DNA of 15,930 nucleotides, from NCBI GenBank assembly GCA_020721385.1, contig DYMW01000015.1:1-15930 (forward strand), given 5' to 3'. Positions 6,322-12,542 of this stretch are shown here, in pieces. The stretch comes from Sulfurovum sp. (GTDB lineage: Bacteria > Campylobacterota > Campylobacteria > Campylobacterales > Sulfurovaceae). Under the pieces are notes generated by a model. The model saw nothing but the letters and a program-made list of their open reading frames with translations. It did not search any database and was not told the origin of the DNA. The first letter of the stretch is position 1, and every line of letters starts with the position of its first letter. A program made the position numbers and the translations under genes.

Positions 6322-6888
6322 ATGAGACAGATTGAAATTTCACAAGTTGCAAAACTACCGACCAAGTATGGATTATTTAATATACAAGCCTTTAAAGAAG
6401 GGTGTAAAGAACATTTGGCTATTTTTACTGATGAACTCAGTGACAACCCTATTGTACGCGTACACTCTGAATGTTTAACGGGAGATGCTTTAGGCTCAAA
6501 AAAATGTGATTGTGGAGAGCAATTGGCATTTTCACAAGAGTTAATTGCCAAAGAGGGTGGCATGATTATCTACCATCGTCAAGAGGGAAGAAATATAGGG
6601 CTATTGGGTAAAGTTAATGCGTATGCACTTCAAGATAAAGGGTTTGATACCGTAGAAGCCAACCATCAATTGGGTTTTAGAGCCGATGAGCGAACCTATG
6701 AAATTATTGAAACCATTTTAAAGCATTTTAAGATAAAAAAAATTCAGCTTTTAACGAATAATCCAACCAAGATTGAGTCATTAAAAAATATTGAGATTAC
6801 AAAACGAATACCAATTAAAATAGCTTCCAATCCTTATAACGAGAAGTATTTACAGGTTAAAAAAGATCAAATGGGGCATCTATTATAA
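6322..6888 (+). CDS. ribA: GTP cyclohydrolase II
   Basis: Converts GTP to 2,5-diamino-6-ribosylamino-4(3H)-pyrimidinone 5'-phosphate, the first step of riboflavin synthesis; cytoplasmic zinc enzyme. Zinc ligands are visible in VHSECLTGDALGSKKCDCGEQ (Cys51, Cys62 and Cys64 counted from this ATG). The GTP-binding and catalytic stretch HRQEGRNIGL follows, then ALQDKGFDTVEANHQLG. It stands alone, without the RibB domain found fused in RibBA proteins. An in-frame GTG at 6316 would add two residues, but it lies upstream of the predicted transcription start, so I take the ATG at 6322, read without a leader. At 188 residues it is near the usual 190-200. The stop overlaps the rsmG start by one base (TAATG). 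First gene of a four-gene unit with rsmG, a PP0621-type protein and a conserved hypothetical. Confidence 0.95.
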   Translation: MRQIEISQVAKLPTKYGLFNIQAFKEGCKEHLAIFTDELSDNPIVRVHSECLTGDALGSKKCDCGEQLAFSQELIAKEGGMIIYHRQEGRNIGLLGKVNAYALQDKGFDTVEANHQLGFRADERTYEIIETILKHFKIKKIQLLTNNPTKIESLKNIEITKRIPIKIASNPYNEKYLQVKKDQMGHLL

Positions 6889-7481
6889 TGAGTATATTAA
6901 AACAAATTTTAGTATCCCAAAATATAGAAGTAAGTGAAGTGCAATTGCATCAACTTGAAACGTTTACGGTGTTATTACAAGAGTGGAATAAAATTCACAA
7001 CTTAACAGGTGCAAAGCATCTTAAAGATATTTATCCCAATATTGTGGATGCTCTCTTTCCTTGTACGTTTATAAAAGAACCAACCTCTATTTTAGATGTG
7101 GGAACAGGAGCAGGTTTTCCAGGGATGATGTTGGCGATTGCGTATCCTAATATTAAAACTGTATTGTGTGAACCACGAAATAAACGGGCTTCTTTTTTAA
7201 AATATGTAGCCATGGAGTTGGGGCTTAGCAATGTGGTGGTGGTTAAAAAACGGGTTGAAGCATATGACCATGAACCTTTTGGATTAATCAGTTCAAGAGC
7301 GGTAACCGATACGAAGATGTTACTCGAACTAACCGAGCATTTACAATCCATACATACGCACTATCTTTTCTACAAAGGTGAACAGGTTTTTTCTGAATTG
7401 GAAGCGGTGAGTGAAACGTTGATGTATGATATTATTGAAAAAAATCAACGAAACTATTTGTATATCAAAGGTGTATCATGA
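6888..7481 (+). CDS. rsmG: 16S rRNA (guanine-527-N7)-methyltransferase
   Basis: Methylates N7 of G527 in 16S rRNA using S-adenosylmethionine; also known as GidB. At 197 residues it is close to family length. The N-terminal helix pair ends in the signature WNKIHNLTG (33-41); the SAM-binding loop is LDVGTGAGFPG (69-79), followed by the acidic residue in CEPRNKRASFL (94-104) and the SRA motif (136-138). It starts inside the ribA stop (TAATG) and ends by overlapping the next gene by four bases (ATGA), so all three are translationally coupled. The ribA-rsmG pairing is, from memory, common in Campylobacterota. Confidence 0.95.
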   Translation: MSILKQILVSQNIEVSEVQLHQLETFTVLLQEWNKIHNLTGAKHLKDIYPNIVDALFPCTFIKEPTSILDVGTGAGFPGMMLAIAYPNIKTVLCEPRNKRASFLKYVAMELGLSNVVVVKKRVEAYDHEPFGLISSRAVTDTKMLLELTEHLQSIHTHYLFYKGEQVFSELEAVSETLMYDIIEKNQRNYLYIKGVS

Positions 7482-7723
7482 TATTAAAATTAATTGTTTT
7501 TGTCCTTATAGCAGGGTTAATTTATCGATGGTTTGGTGGAAAAATTCCTTTTATTGATACAGAAAAGAAGCCTAAAGAAGAGCATGAGTTTGGAAGCCTT
7601 GAAGCAACTTCAAAATGTGCCAATTGTGGTGTTTATATGACCGAAGAGGATGCTCTTATTTATCACAGAAAAGCCTATTGTTCTAATGAGTGTGTGGAAG
7701 CATCTAAAAAAAAGTTAAAATAA
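7478..7723 (+). CDS. PP0621-type small membrane-anchored zinc-ribbon protein
   Basis: Encodes 81 residues: an N-terminal membrane helix (about 1-18), a charged linker, and a C-terminal four-cysteine cluster, CANC (47-50) and CSNEC (68-72), expected to bind one zinc. The layout (helix, short linker, CxxCGxY, YCSxxC) fits the PP0621 family of small uncharacterised proteins. The ATG overlaps the rsmG stop by four bases, so it is translated with rsmG. The function is unknown; similar treble-clef or TRASH-like folds bind metals or protein partners. Family assignment comes from the visible pattern and is fairly sure. Confidence 0.85.
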   Translation: MILKLIVFVLIAGLIYRWFGGKIPFIDTEKKPKEEHEFGSLEATSKCANCGVYMTEEDALIYHRKAYCSNECVEASKKKLK

Positions 7724-7739
7724 AGATTAAAGTAAAAGA

Positions 7740-8150
7740 ATGAAAATATTTGGACATCCTTGGATAATGAGTGAAAAGTTTTATGTGGTTATGTCAAAAG
7801 AGGATATTCTTCAAACAGCACCCAATAGTATGATAACCATAGGTTCTATTCATCAAAGTAGCATGAGAGAGTTGGCTTGGTATTGTCAAGAGAATGGGCT
7901 TCGTTATTCGCTAGAAGTTAAAAGCATGTATGAGGCTATTTTTGCCAATTTAATGGGCTGTACGTTTGCCATTTGTGACAGTCGTTTGGCACAAGAGCTT
8001 ATGCCAATAGCCCAAAATTATCTTTTTGATATGCAGGTGTTGGTGTATACTGAAGAGCATAACGATACTAAAATGGTCGAAAGTCTGGCAAAAATTGGTG
8101 TGGATGGTCTTATTTATCGAGAGGCTTTTGTAGTCCCCTCTAATCTATAA
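7740..8150 (+). CDS. Conserved hypothetical protein, last gene of the ribA operon
   Basis: Encodes 136 residues, soluble, with no signal peptide or membrane helix. Notable stretches are IGSIHQSSMRELAWYCQ (34-50), EVKSMYEAIFANLMG (59-73) and LAKIGVDGLIYREAF (116-130). Alternating hydrophobic strands and helices suggest a small alpha/beta fold; the GVDGLIY end recalls the last strand of glycerophosphodiesterase-like or other TIM-barrel proteins, but no catalytic set is visible. I do not recognise a named family, though it resembles conserved epsilonproteobacterial proteins. The ATG at 7740 follows the zinc-ribbon gene by 16 bases with a weak purine-rich ribosome site; an in-frame ATG at 7767 has no better one. 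Its 3' end overlaps the convergent alr gene by 11 bases. Confidence 0.8.
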   Translation: MKIFGHPWIMSEKFYVVMSKEDILQTAPNSMITIGSIHQSSMRELAWYCQENGLRYSLEVKSMYEAIFANLMGCTFAICDSRLAQELMPIAQNYLFDMQVLVYTEEHNDTKMVESLAKIGVDGLIYREAFVVPSNL

Positions 8151-9144
8151 CTTTTTCTATATGGGGATTGAGTAGGGTGACGATTTCATAAGAGATGGTT
8201 TTAACTTGTTTTCCTGCTTCTAAAGCATTGTTGACAATACAAACCTCCTCTTTTTCACTCTCCAAAACAATATAATCCATAGAGACACGTCCCAACATTG
8301 GTAATCCTTCGGCAGTCATAAAAGGATTCATACTGTTGCTTCTCATCCATCCATCACCATATCCTAAATCATATGTTGAAACGGTCATCTCATTTGGGGC
8401 AATAAATTGTCCACCATAGCCCACACGTTCACCTTTTTTAAGTTGTCGTTTGGCAACTCTTTTTGCCCATAATGATAATACAGGTTTTAATTCTATATGA
8501 TTATAAATTTTAGGTAGTTCATTGTAGCCATACGCACCAATCCCCAAACGGATTAAATCTTCCTGTTCACAAGGTAAACGTAAAGCACTAGCCGAGTTAA
8601 AGGAGTGAAATCGAATATCGGTATATCCATACGCTTGAACCCTGCGTTTCACTTCTTCAAACTGTTTGTTTTGCCAAAAGAGTTCACTGCTTAATTCATC
8701 TGCTGAACGATTATGGGTTAGAACTCCTTTGAGTTTTAATCCTTTTGCTTCTATCTGTTCCAGTGCATGTTCCAATTCATTTATGGCGATACCATTACGG
8801 TGCATTCCTGTATCAACTTTGAGTTCAACGTTGGAGCCTTTTTGGGCTTTTAGAATATCGTCTAAACTGTTCAGTGCAAAAGAGCAATGCGTATCCACAC
8901 ACGCTCTATCACCTAAAATGAGTATCCCTTTAAAATAGGGTTTTATCTGTAAAGCTTCTTTATAATGACGCACCACGGCTTGGGTTAATCCAAATTCGGC
9001 GGAGAGTTGTGCGATAAGTTCTAAGCCATGCCCATAAGCGTTGTCTTTGAGGACAATTGCCAGTTTATCTTTAGAGCCACATTTTAGTGCAAATTGGTTA
9101 AGATTATGAAAAAAATTTTGTCTGTTTATTTTTATAAATGCCAT
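8140..9144 (-). CDS. alr: Alanine racemase
   Basis: PLP-dependent interconversion of L- and D-alanine, supplying D-alanine for peptidoglycan; cytoplasmic homodimer. The PLP lysine is Lys33 in VLKDNAYGHG (31-40), where the family usually reads VKADAYGHG; the second catalytic residue is Tyr262 in LGYGDGWMR (260-268). VDTGMHRNGI (110-119) holds the arginine that tunes the active site, and LGRVSMDY (284-291) is the conserved C-terminal motif. At 334 residues it is on the short side of the 340-380 range. The ATG at 9144 comes five bases after TATAAT, with no ribosome site in between, so the transcript is probably leaderless. Its last codons overlap the convergent gene ending at 8150 by 11 bases, leaving no room for an intergenic terminator. 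Confidence 0.95.
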   Translation of the reverse strand: MAFIKINRQNFFHNLNQFALKCGSKDKLAIVLKDNAYGHGLELIAQLSAEFGLTQAVVRHYKEALQIKPYFKGILILGDRACVDTHCSFALNSLDDILKAQKGSNVELKVDTGMHRNGIAINELEHALEQIEAKGLKLKGVLTHNRSADELSSELFWQNKQFEEVKRRVQAYGYTDIRFHSFNSASALRLPCEQEDLIRLGIGAYGYNELPKIYNHIELKPVLSLWAKRVAKRQLKKGERVGYGGQFIAPNEMTVSTYDLGYGDGWMRSNSMNPFMTAEGLPMLGRVSMDYIVLESEKEEVCIVNNALEAGKQVKTISYEIVTLLNPHIEKVID

Positions 9145-9149
9145 GCAGG

Positions 9150-9155
9150 ATTATA
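9150..9155 (-). promoter_or_regulatory. -10 box of alr; predicted leaderless transcript
   Basis: The minus strand reads TATAAT-CCTGC-ATG. Only five bases separate the box from the alr start, so RNA synthesis should begin at or beside the A of the ATG. No Shine-Dalgarno sequence is possible. Confidence 0.55.
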
Positions 9156-9163
9156 GCGAAAGT

Positions 9164-9169
9164 TATACT
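9164..9169 (+). promoter_or_regulatory. Candidate -10 box of aguA
   Basis: TATACT points toward aguA and stands back to back with the alr TATAAT, eight bases away. It would give a leader of about 57 bases ending in AAAGGAAAAG before the ATG. No better box was found between here and the gene. Confidence 0.35.
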
Positions 9170-9232
9170 TAAAAAAAGCACTTAAATGGGGACACTATTA
9201 ACGGATAACAAAATATTAAAGGAAAAGAATAA

Positions 9233-10231
9233 ATGAAAATAGTACCCGCCGAATGGCAAAAACAAAGAGCTGTATTGATGGCATTCCCACACAAAAACAG
9301 TGATTGGGCAGATGATTTAAAAGGGGCATTAACTCCTTTTATACGGATAGCACAAGCGATTGCGTATGCCCAACCTGTTTATATAGTGTGTGATAATAAA
9401 GAGAGCATATTGAGTATGTTTTGTTCTACACGTAATATGAGTTTTATTGAGATACCAACCAACGATACATGGACGCGTGATTATGGATATATTTCTGTAG
9501 AAGAAGAGGGTGAATTAAAATTGCTTGATTTTATTTTTGATGGTTGGGGTGGAAAGTTTGATGCCTCATTGGATAATGAAGTCAATAAAATTTTACATCA
9601 AAAAGGGTATTTGGGAACAACAGCATTGGAGACGATTGATTTTGTACTTGAAGGTGGTTCAATTGAGTCAGATGGTGAGGGAACGATTTTGACGACAACG
9701 GAGTGTTTGTGTAATCCAAACCGTAATGGTGGGCTTACCAAAGATGAAGTGGAAGCGAAACTCAATGAGCATTTGGGAGCTAAAAGGGTTTTATGGCTTG
9801 ATTATGGGTATTTGGCAGGTGATGATACGGACAGTCATATTGATACGTTGGCTCGTTTGGTTTCTGTTGATACGATTATGTATGTGCAGTGTTTGGATGA
9901 AGCAGATGAGCATTATGGGGAACTGCATAAAATGGAAGAGCAACTTAAAAACTTTAGAACCAATGAGGGAAAACCGTATACCTTGGTGGCATTACCAATG
10001 GCATCAGCAAAATTTGATAAAGAGGGCAATCGTTTACCTGCAACCTATGCGAACTTTTTAATAACCAATGGGGCATTGATTTATCCTACTTATTCTGTGC
10101 CAGAAGATAAAGTAGCCCATGAAATATTTAAAGCATTTTTTGAGAGCAGAGAGATAATTCCTGTTGAGTGTAGCAAGTTGATTGAACAGGGTGGAAGTTT
10201 GCACTGTTCAACCATGCAAATACGAGCTTAG
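9233..10231 (+). CDS. aguA: Agmatine deiminase
   Basis: Hydrolyses agmatine to N-carbamoylputrescine and ammonia, the first step of the agmatine route to putrescine; cytoplasmic, PAD_porph (guanidino-modifying) fold. Visible motifs are WTRDYG (80-85), LEGGSIE (139-145), DDTDSHIDTLAR (197-208, with catalytic His202) and GGSLHCSTMQ (320-329, with the nucleophile Cys325). At 332 residues it is somewhat shorter than the 360-370 of plant and pseudomonad enzymes. The ATG at 9233 has AAAGGA nine bases upstream. aguB, for the next step, lies about 830 bases downstream, behind an inverted lipoprotein gene, so the two are not one operon. The stop overlaps the convergent gene by four bases. A generic peptidylarginine deiminase is the alternative, made unlikely by the nearby aguB. 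Confidence 0.93.
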   Translation: MKIVPAEWQKQRAVLMAFPHKNSDWADDLKGALTPFIRIAQAIAYAQPVYIVCDNKESILSMFCSTRNMSFIEIPTNDTWTRDYGYISVEEEGELKLLDFIFDGWGGKFDASLDNEVNKILHQKGYLGTTALETIDFVLEGGSIESDGEGTILTTTECLCNPNRNGGLTKDEVEAKLNEHLGAKRVLWLDYGYLAGDDTDSHIDTLARLVSVDTIMYVQCLDEADEHYGELHKMEEQLKNFRTNEGKPYTLVALPMASAKFDKEGNRLPATYANFLITNGALIYPTYSVPEDKVAHEIFKAFFESREIIPVECSKLIEQGGSLHCSTMQIRA

Positions 10232-10848
10232 TGTTTACTTCCAAACTCTTGTGACCAGTAGGTGCCATAAGTACTTGCCTCTTCGATGACGAGTGCAACA
10301 CCTACTTCGGTAAAGGCATCATTCATAATGTTGGCACAGTGTCCAGGACTTGCCAACCATGCACTCATAACTTCTTCAATACTTCTTTGTCCACCTGCAA
10401 TGTTTTCACCCAATTGATAAAAGTTGGTTCCATATTCATTGGCAAGAATACGCTCATCAAAGCTACTGGGTGTTCCATTGCCTGTTAAATCAAATTCTGT
10501 GCCTGAACCATAATGAGAAAAGGTATCACTAAGGGCTAAATCTCGACTGTGTTCGAGTGCTGCAGCGTAGAGTTGTGCATTCCATGTTAATGGTTTACTA
10601 GGTCCCATGATGCCTTTACTCTCATCATTAGGATAACAGTCACGCCGTACAGAACGTGCCTTATTAATGGCGATTAACATGGCTTCTTCATTGAGTGCAT
10701 TCTCTAAATTTATATTACTAATATTGTTTCCTAAAGAATTTACTTCAGAGACAGTCGTTTCTTCATTATTTGAAGCACCACAAGCAATAAAGAACATAGA
10801 TATAATAATAGCAAAGTAAGATTTTTTATTTAAAAATAAATTAATCAT
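10228..10848 (-). CDS. CAP/SCP-domain lipoprotein
   Basis: Encodes 206 residues with a lipoprotein signal peptide (lysine-containing start, hydrophobic core 11-21, lipobox FIAC with Cys23), then a low-complexity Asn/Glu linker (24-50) and a CAP (SCP/PR1) domain (about 55-204). CAP features visible are LEHSRDLA (98-105), FSHYGSG (110-116), GENIAGG (147-153), SPGHCANIM (167-175) and FTEVGVAL (179-186), including the histidines of the CAP cavity (His112, His170). The extra Cys71 and Cys171 might form a disulphide. Expected to be membrane-anchored in the periplasm or at the surface; the activity of bacterial CAP proteins is unknown. AAGGAG lies seven bases before the ATG, with a TGT-TATACT box further upstream. 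It lies inverted between aguA and aguB and overlaps the aguA stop by four bases. Confidence 0.9.
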   Translation of the reverse strand: MINLFLNKKSYFAIIISMFFIACGASNNEETTVSEVNSLGNNISNINLENALNEEAMLIAINKARSVRRDCYPNDESKGIMGPSKPLTWNAQLYAAALEHSRDLALSDTFSHYGSGTEFDLTGNGTPSSFDERILANEYGTNFYQLGENIAGGQRSIEEVMSAWLASPGHCANIMNDAFTEVGVALVIEEASTYGTYWSQEFGSKH

Positions 10849-10874
10849 TTTTCGACTCCTTCTCTGTTTTAGGT

Positions 10875-10883
10875 AGTATAACA
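10875..10883 (-). promoter_or_regulatory. Extended -10 promoter of the CAP lipoprotein gene
   Basis: The minus strand reads TGT-TATACT, giving a leader of about 20 bases that holds the strong AAGGAG site before the ATG at 10848. Confidence 0.6.
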
Positions 10884-11031
10884 GTAATAAACTTAAATTA
10901 ATATTTAGTTTATAATATTAATTTTAATGAATATTTGTTTCTTTTCTTATTTTTTGCTAAAAAATGTTATAAAAAAATATTTATAAGAAACATTCTGTAT
11001 TTCTTTAATAGTATCAATTTTTTTGCTTTTA
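10884..11031. other. AT-rich divergent intergenic region with a 7-bp dyad
   Basis: About 150 bases with no coding potential between the CAP lipoprotein and aguB promoters. It is made of A- and T-runs, as expected for UP-type or curved DNA. One perfect inverted repeat, TTATAAA (10967-10973) and TTTATAA (10980-10986), could be a regulator site; it resembles the general form of AT-rich Fur/PerR-type operators but matches no consensus I can name with confidence. Confidence 0.35.
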
Positions 11032-11040
11032 TGCTAAAAT
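11032..11040 (+). promoter_or_regulatory. Extended -10 promoter of aguB
   Basis: TGC-TAAAAT is preceded by a T-rich stretch. The predicted start near 11047 gives a short leader of about 13 bases with only a weak AGAGA ribosome site before the ATG at 11060. Confidence 0.55.
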
Positions 11041-11059
11041 AAATGAAAAAAGTAGAGAA

Positions 11060-11932
11060 ATGAAAGTAGCATTGGTTCAAAAAAAGTATTATGGTAACAC
11101 AGAGACAACCATTGAAAAAACGGTTGAAGATATAAAAAAAGCTTCTTTAAATGGAGCTGAATTAATTGTATTACAAGAATTACATCAGAATGAGTATTTT
11201 TGTCAAAGTGAAGATACAAAATTTTTTGATTATGCAGGTTCTTGGGAAGAAGATATAACATTTTGGTCAACGGTTGCTAAAGCAAACAGGGTTGTTTTGG
11301 TGACTTCATTGTTTGAAAAACGTACGGCAGGACTCTATCATAATACCGCTGTTGTGTTTGAAAAAGATGGAACAGTGGCAGGAAAGTATAGAAAAATGCA
11401 CATTCCTGATGATCCAGGGTTTTATGAAAAATTCTATTTTACACCAGGTGATTTAGGATTTGAGCCGATTCAAACTTCTGTTGGAAAATTGGGTGTTTTG
11501 GTTTGTTGGGATCAGTGGTATCCTGAAGCCGCAAGAATCATGACACTTAGAGGAGCAGAGATGCTTATCTACCCAACTGCCATTGGTTGGTTTGATGGTG
11601 ACAACGAAGCAGAAAAACAACGACAACTTGATAGCTGGATAACCATTCAACGTTCTCATGCGATTGCCAATGGTGTTCCTGTATTGTCTTGTAACCGTGT
11701 TGGATTTGAGGCAGACAGTGCAGGGGTGATGCATGGCATACGTTTTTGGGGAAACAGTTTTGTTTGTGACCCACAAGGCTCATTAATTGCCCAAGCAGGA
11801 AGTGTTGATGAGACAATACTCTATGCCGATATTGATCATAAACGTACCAAAGAGGTACGGGATATTTGGCCATTTTTACGGGACAGACGCATTGAGGCTT
11901 ATGGTAACTTGCTTAAACGCTATTGTGATTAA
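11060..11932 (+). CDS. aguB: N-carbamoylputrescine amidase
   Basis: Nitrilase-superfamily enzyme that hydrolyses N-carbamoylputrescine to putrescine, CO2 and ammonia, the step after agmatine deiminase; cytoplasmic. The catalytic triad is visible: Glu40 (LQELHQNEYFC), Lys112 (YRKMHIPDDP) and Cys149 (VLVCWDQWYPEAAR). The motif YRKMHIPDDPGFYEKFYFTPGD is characteristic of AguB rather than other carbon-nitrogen hydrolases. At 290 residues it is the usual length. The pairing with aguA supports a complete agmatine-to-putrescine route (and then spermidine), with agmatine coming from arginine decarboxylase outside the window. It has its own promoter. No convincing terminator follows it. Confidence 0.95.
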   Translation: MKVALVQKKYYGNTETTIEKTVEDIKKASLNGAELIVLQELHQNEYFCQSEDTKFFDYAGSWEEDITFWSTVAKANRVVLVTSLFEKRTAGLYHNTAVVFEKDGTVAGKYRKMHIPDDPGFYEKFYFTPGDLGFEPIQTSVGKLGVLVCWDQWYPEAARIMTLRGAEMLIYPTAIGWFDGDNEAEKQRQLDSWITIQRSHAIANGVPVLSCNRVGFEADSAGVMHGIRFWGNSFVCDPQGSLIAQAGSVDETILYADIDHKRTKEVRDIWPFLRDRRIEAYGNLLKRYCD

Positions 11933-11958
11933 AAAATCTTGTTAGCTGTTATGTTTAT

Positions 11959-11964
11959 TATAAT
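11959..11964 (+). promoter_or_regulatory. -10 box of the truncated haemoglobin gene
   Basis: TATAAT, with a predicted start near 11971 and a leader of about 32 bases ending in TGGAGAG before the ATG at 12003. Confidence 0.5.
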
Positions 11965-12002
11965 TTGATAGAATAAATAAAATAAAAAAATGGAGAGATT
12001 GC

Positions 12003-12497
12003 ATGAGTTATGAGATTACAAAAGTAGTCAAAGGAGAAGAGGTTCATTTTAAAAAACCAACCGCAGAGTTCTATGAAGCTGTTGGAGGAGAAGAGGGAAT
12101 GCGTAAGTTAATGTATGATTTTTATGACATTATCTACGAGAGTGACATTGCCAATTTTTTTCCTCAAGATGAAGAGGAGTTTGAAAAAGTTAAAGAGAAA
12201 AATACCAAGTTTTTTATACAACTTTGTGGTGGTCCTAAAGTTTATGAGGGTGAAACAGAAGGTATGGAACTCAATGAGTATATGATACGCCTTCATGATG
12301 ATTTTTCGATTTATGAAAAGTCACGTTATGAATGGTTGGGGTGTATGGAAGAAGCATTACGTAAAGTAGATATGGAACAGAGAATCAAAGATGACTTTTG
12401 GGCTTATTTAGAAAGTTTTTCAAAATTGACAGTCAATACTTTTTCGGATGGTAGTATCTATTATGCTGCGTATACGCCTGATTTAGAGGAAAAATAA
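12003..12497 (+). CDS. Group II truncated haemoglobin
   Basis: A small haem protein with the 2-over-2 globin fold, 164 residues. The fold runs from the A helix AVGGEEGMRKL (26-36) through LMYDFYDIIYESD, where Tyr41 is in the distal B10 position, to the proximal histidine His98 in MIRLHDDFSIYEKSRYEWLGCM; Trp111 is the conserved G8 tryptophan of groups II and III. The EWLGCM motif and overall spacing point to group II. An N-terminal extension of about 24 residues and a C-terminal extension flank the fold. Group II globins are linked to oxygen or nitric oxide and peroxide chemistry; which applies here is not visible. TGGAGAG precedes the ATG. The next gene starts 45 bases after the stop and has its own extended -10 box. 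Confidence 0.9.
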   Translation: MSYEITKVVKGEEVHFKKPTAEFYEAVGGEEGMRKLMYDFYDIIYESDIANFFPQDEEEFEKVKEKNTKFFIQLCGGPKVYEGETEGMELNEYMIRLHDDFSIYEKSRYEWLGCMEEALRKVDMEQRIKDDFWAYLESFSKLTVNTFSDGSIYYAAYTPDLEEK

Positions 12498-12507
12498 ACT
12501 TTCTTTG

Positions 12508-12516
12508 TGTTACAAT
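12508..12516 (+). promoter_or_regulatory. Extended -10 promoter of the DUF898-M48 operon
   Basis: TGT-TACAAT, with a predicted start near 12523 and a leader of about 20 bases containing GAGGAG, seven bases before the ATG at 12543. Confidence 0.5.
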
Positions 12517-12542
12517 CTATCACTTACTGTTGAGGAGATAGA

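Noticed and set aside
6294..6563. Minus-strand frame of 89 residues opposite ribA
   Set aside because: It is a shadow of the conserved ribA coding sequence and would overlap the divergent promoter.
9726..10061. Second plus-strand frame inside aguA
   Set aside because: Out-of-frame reading of a strongly conserved gene; Trp/Met-rich composition typical of a shadow.
11034..11873. Several minus-strand frames opposite aguB
   Set aside because: Antisense shadows; aguB shows a full Glu-Lys-Cys triad in the other frame.
11932..11945. Terminator after aguB (GATT-AAAA-AATC)
   Set aside because: A four-base stem without a following T-run is too weak to call.
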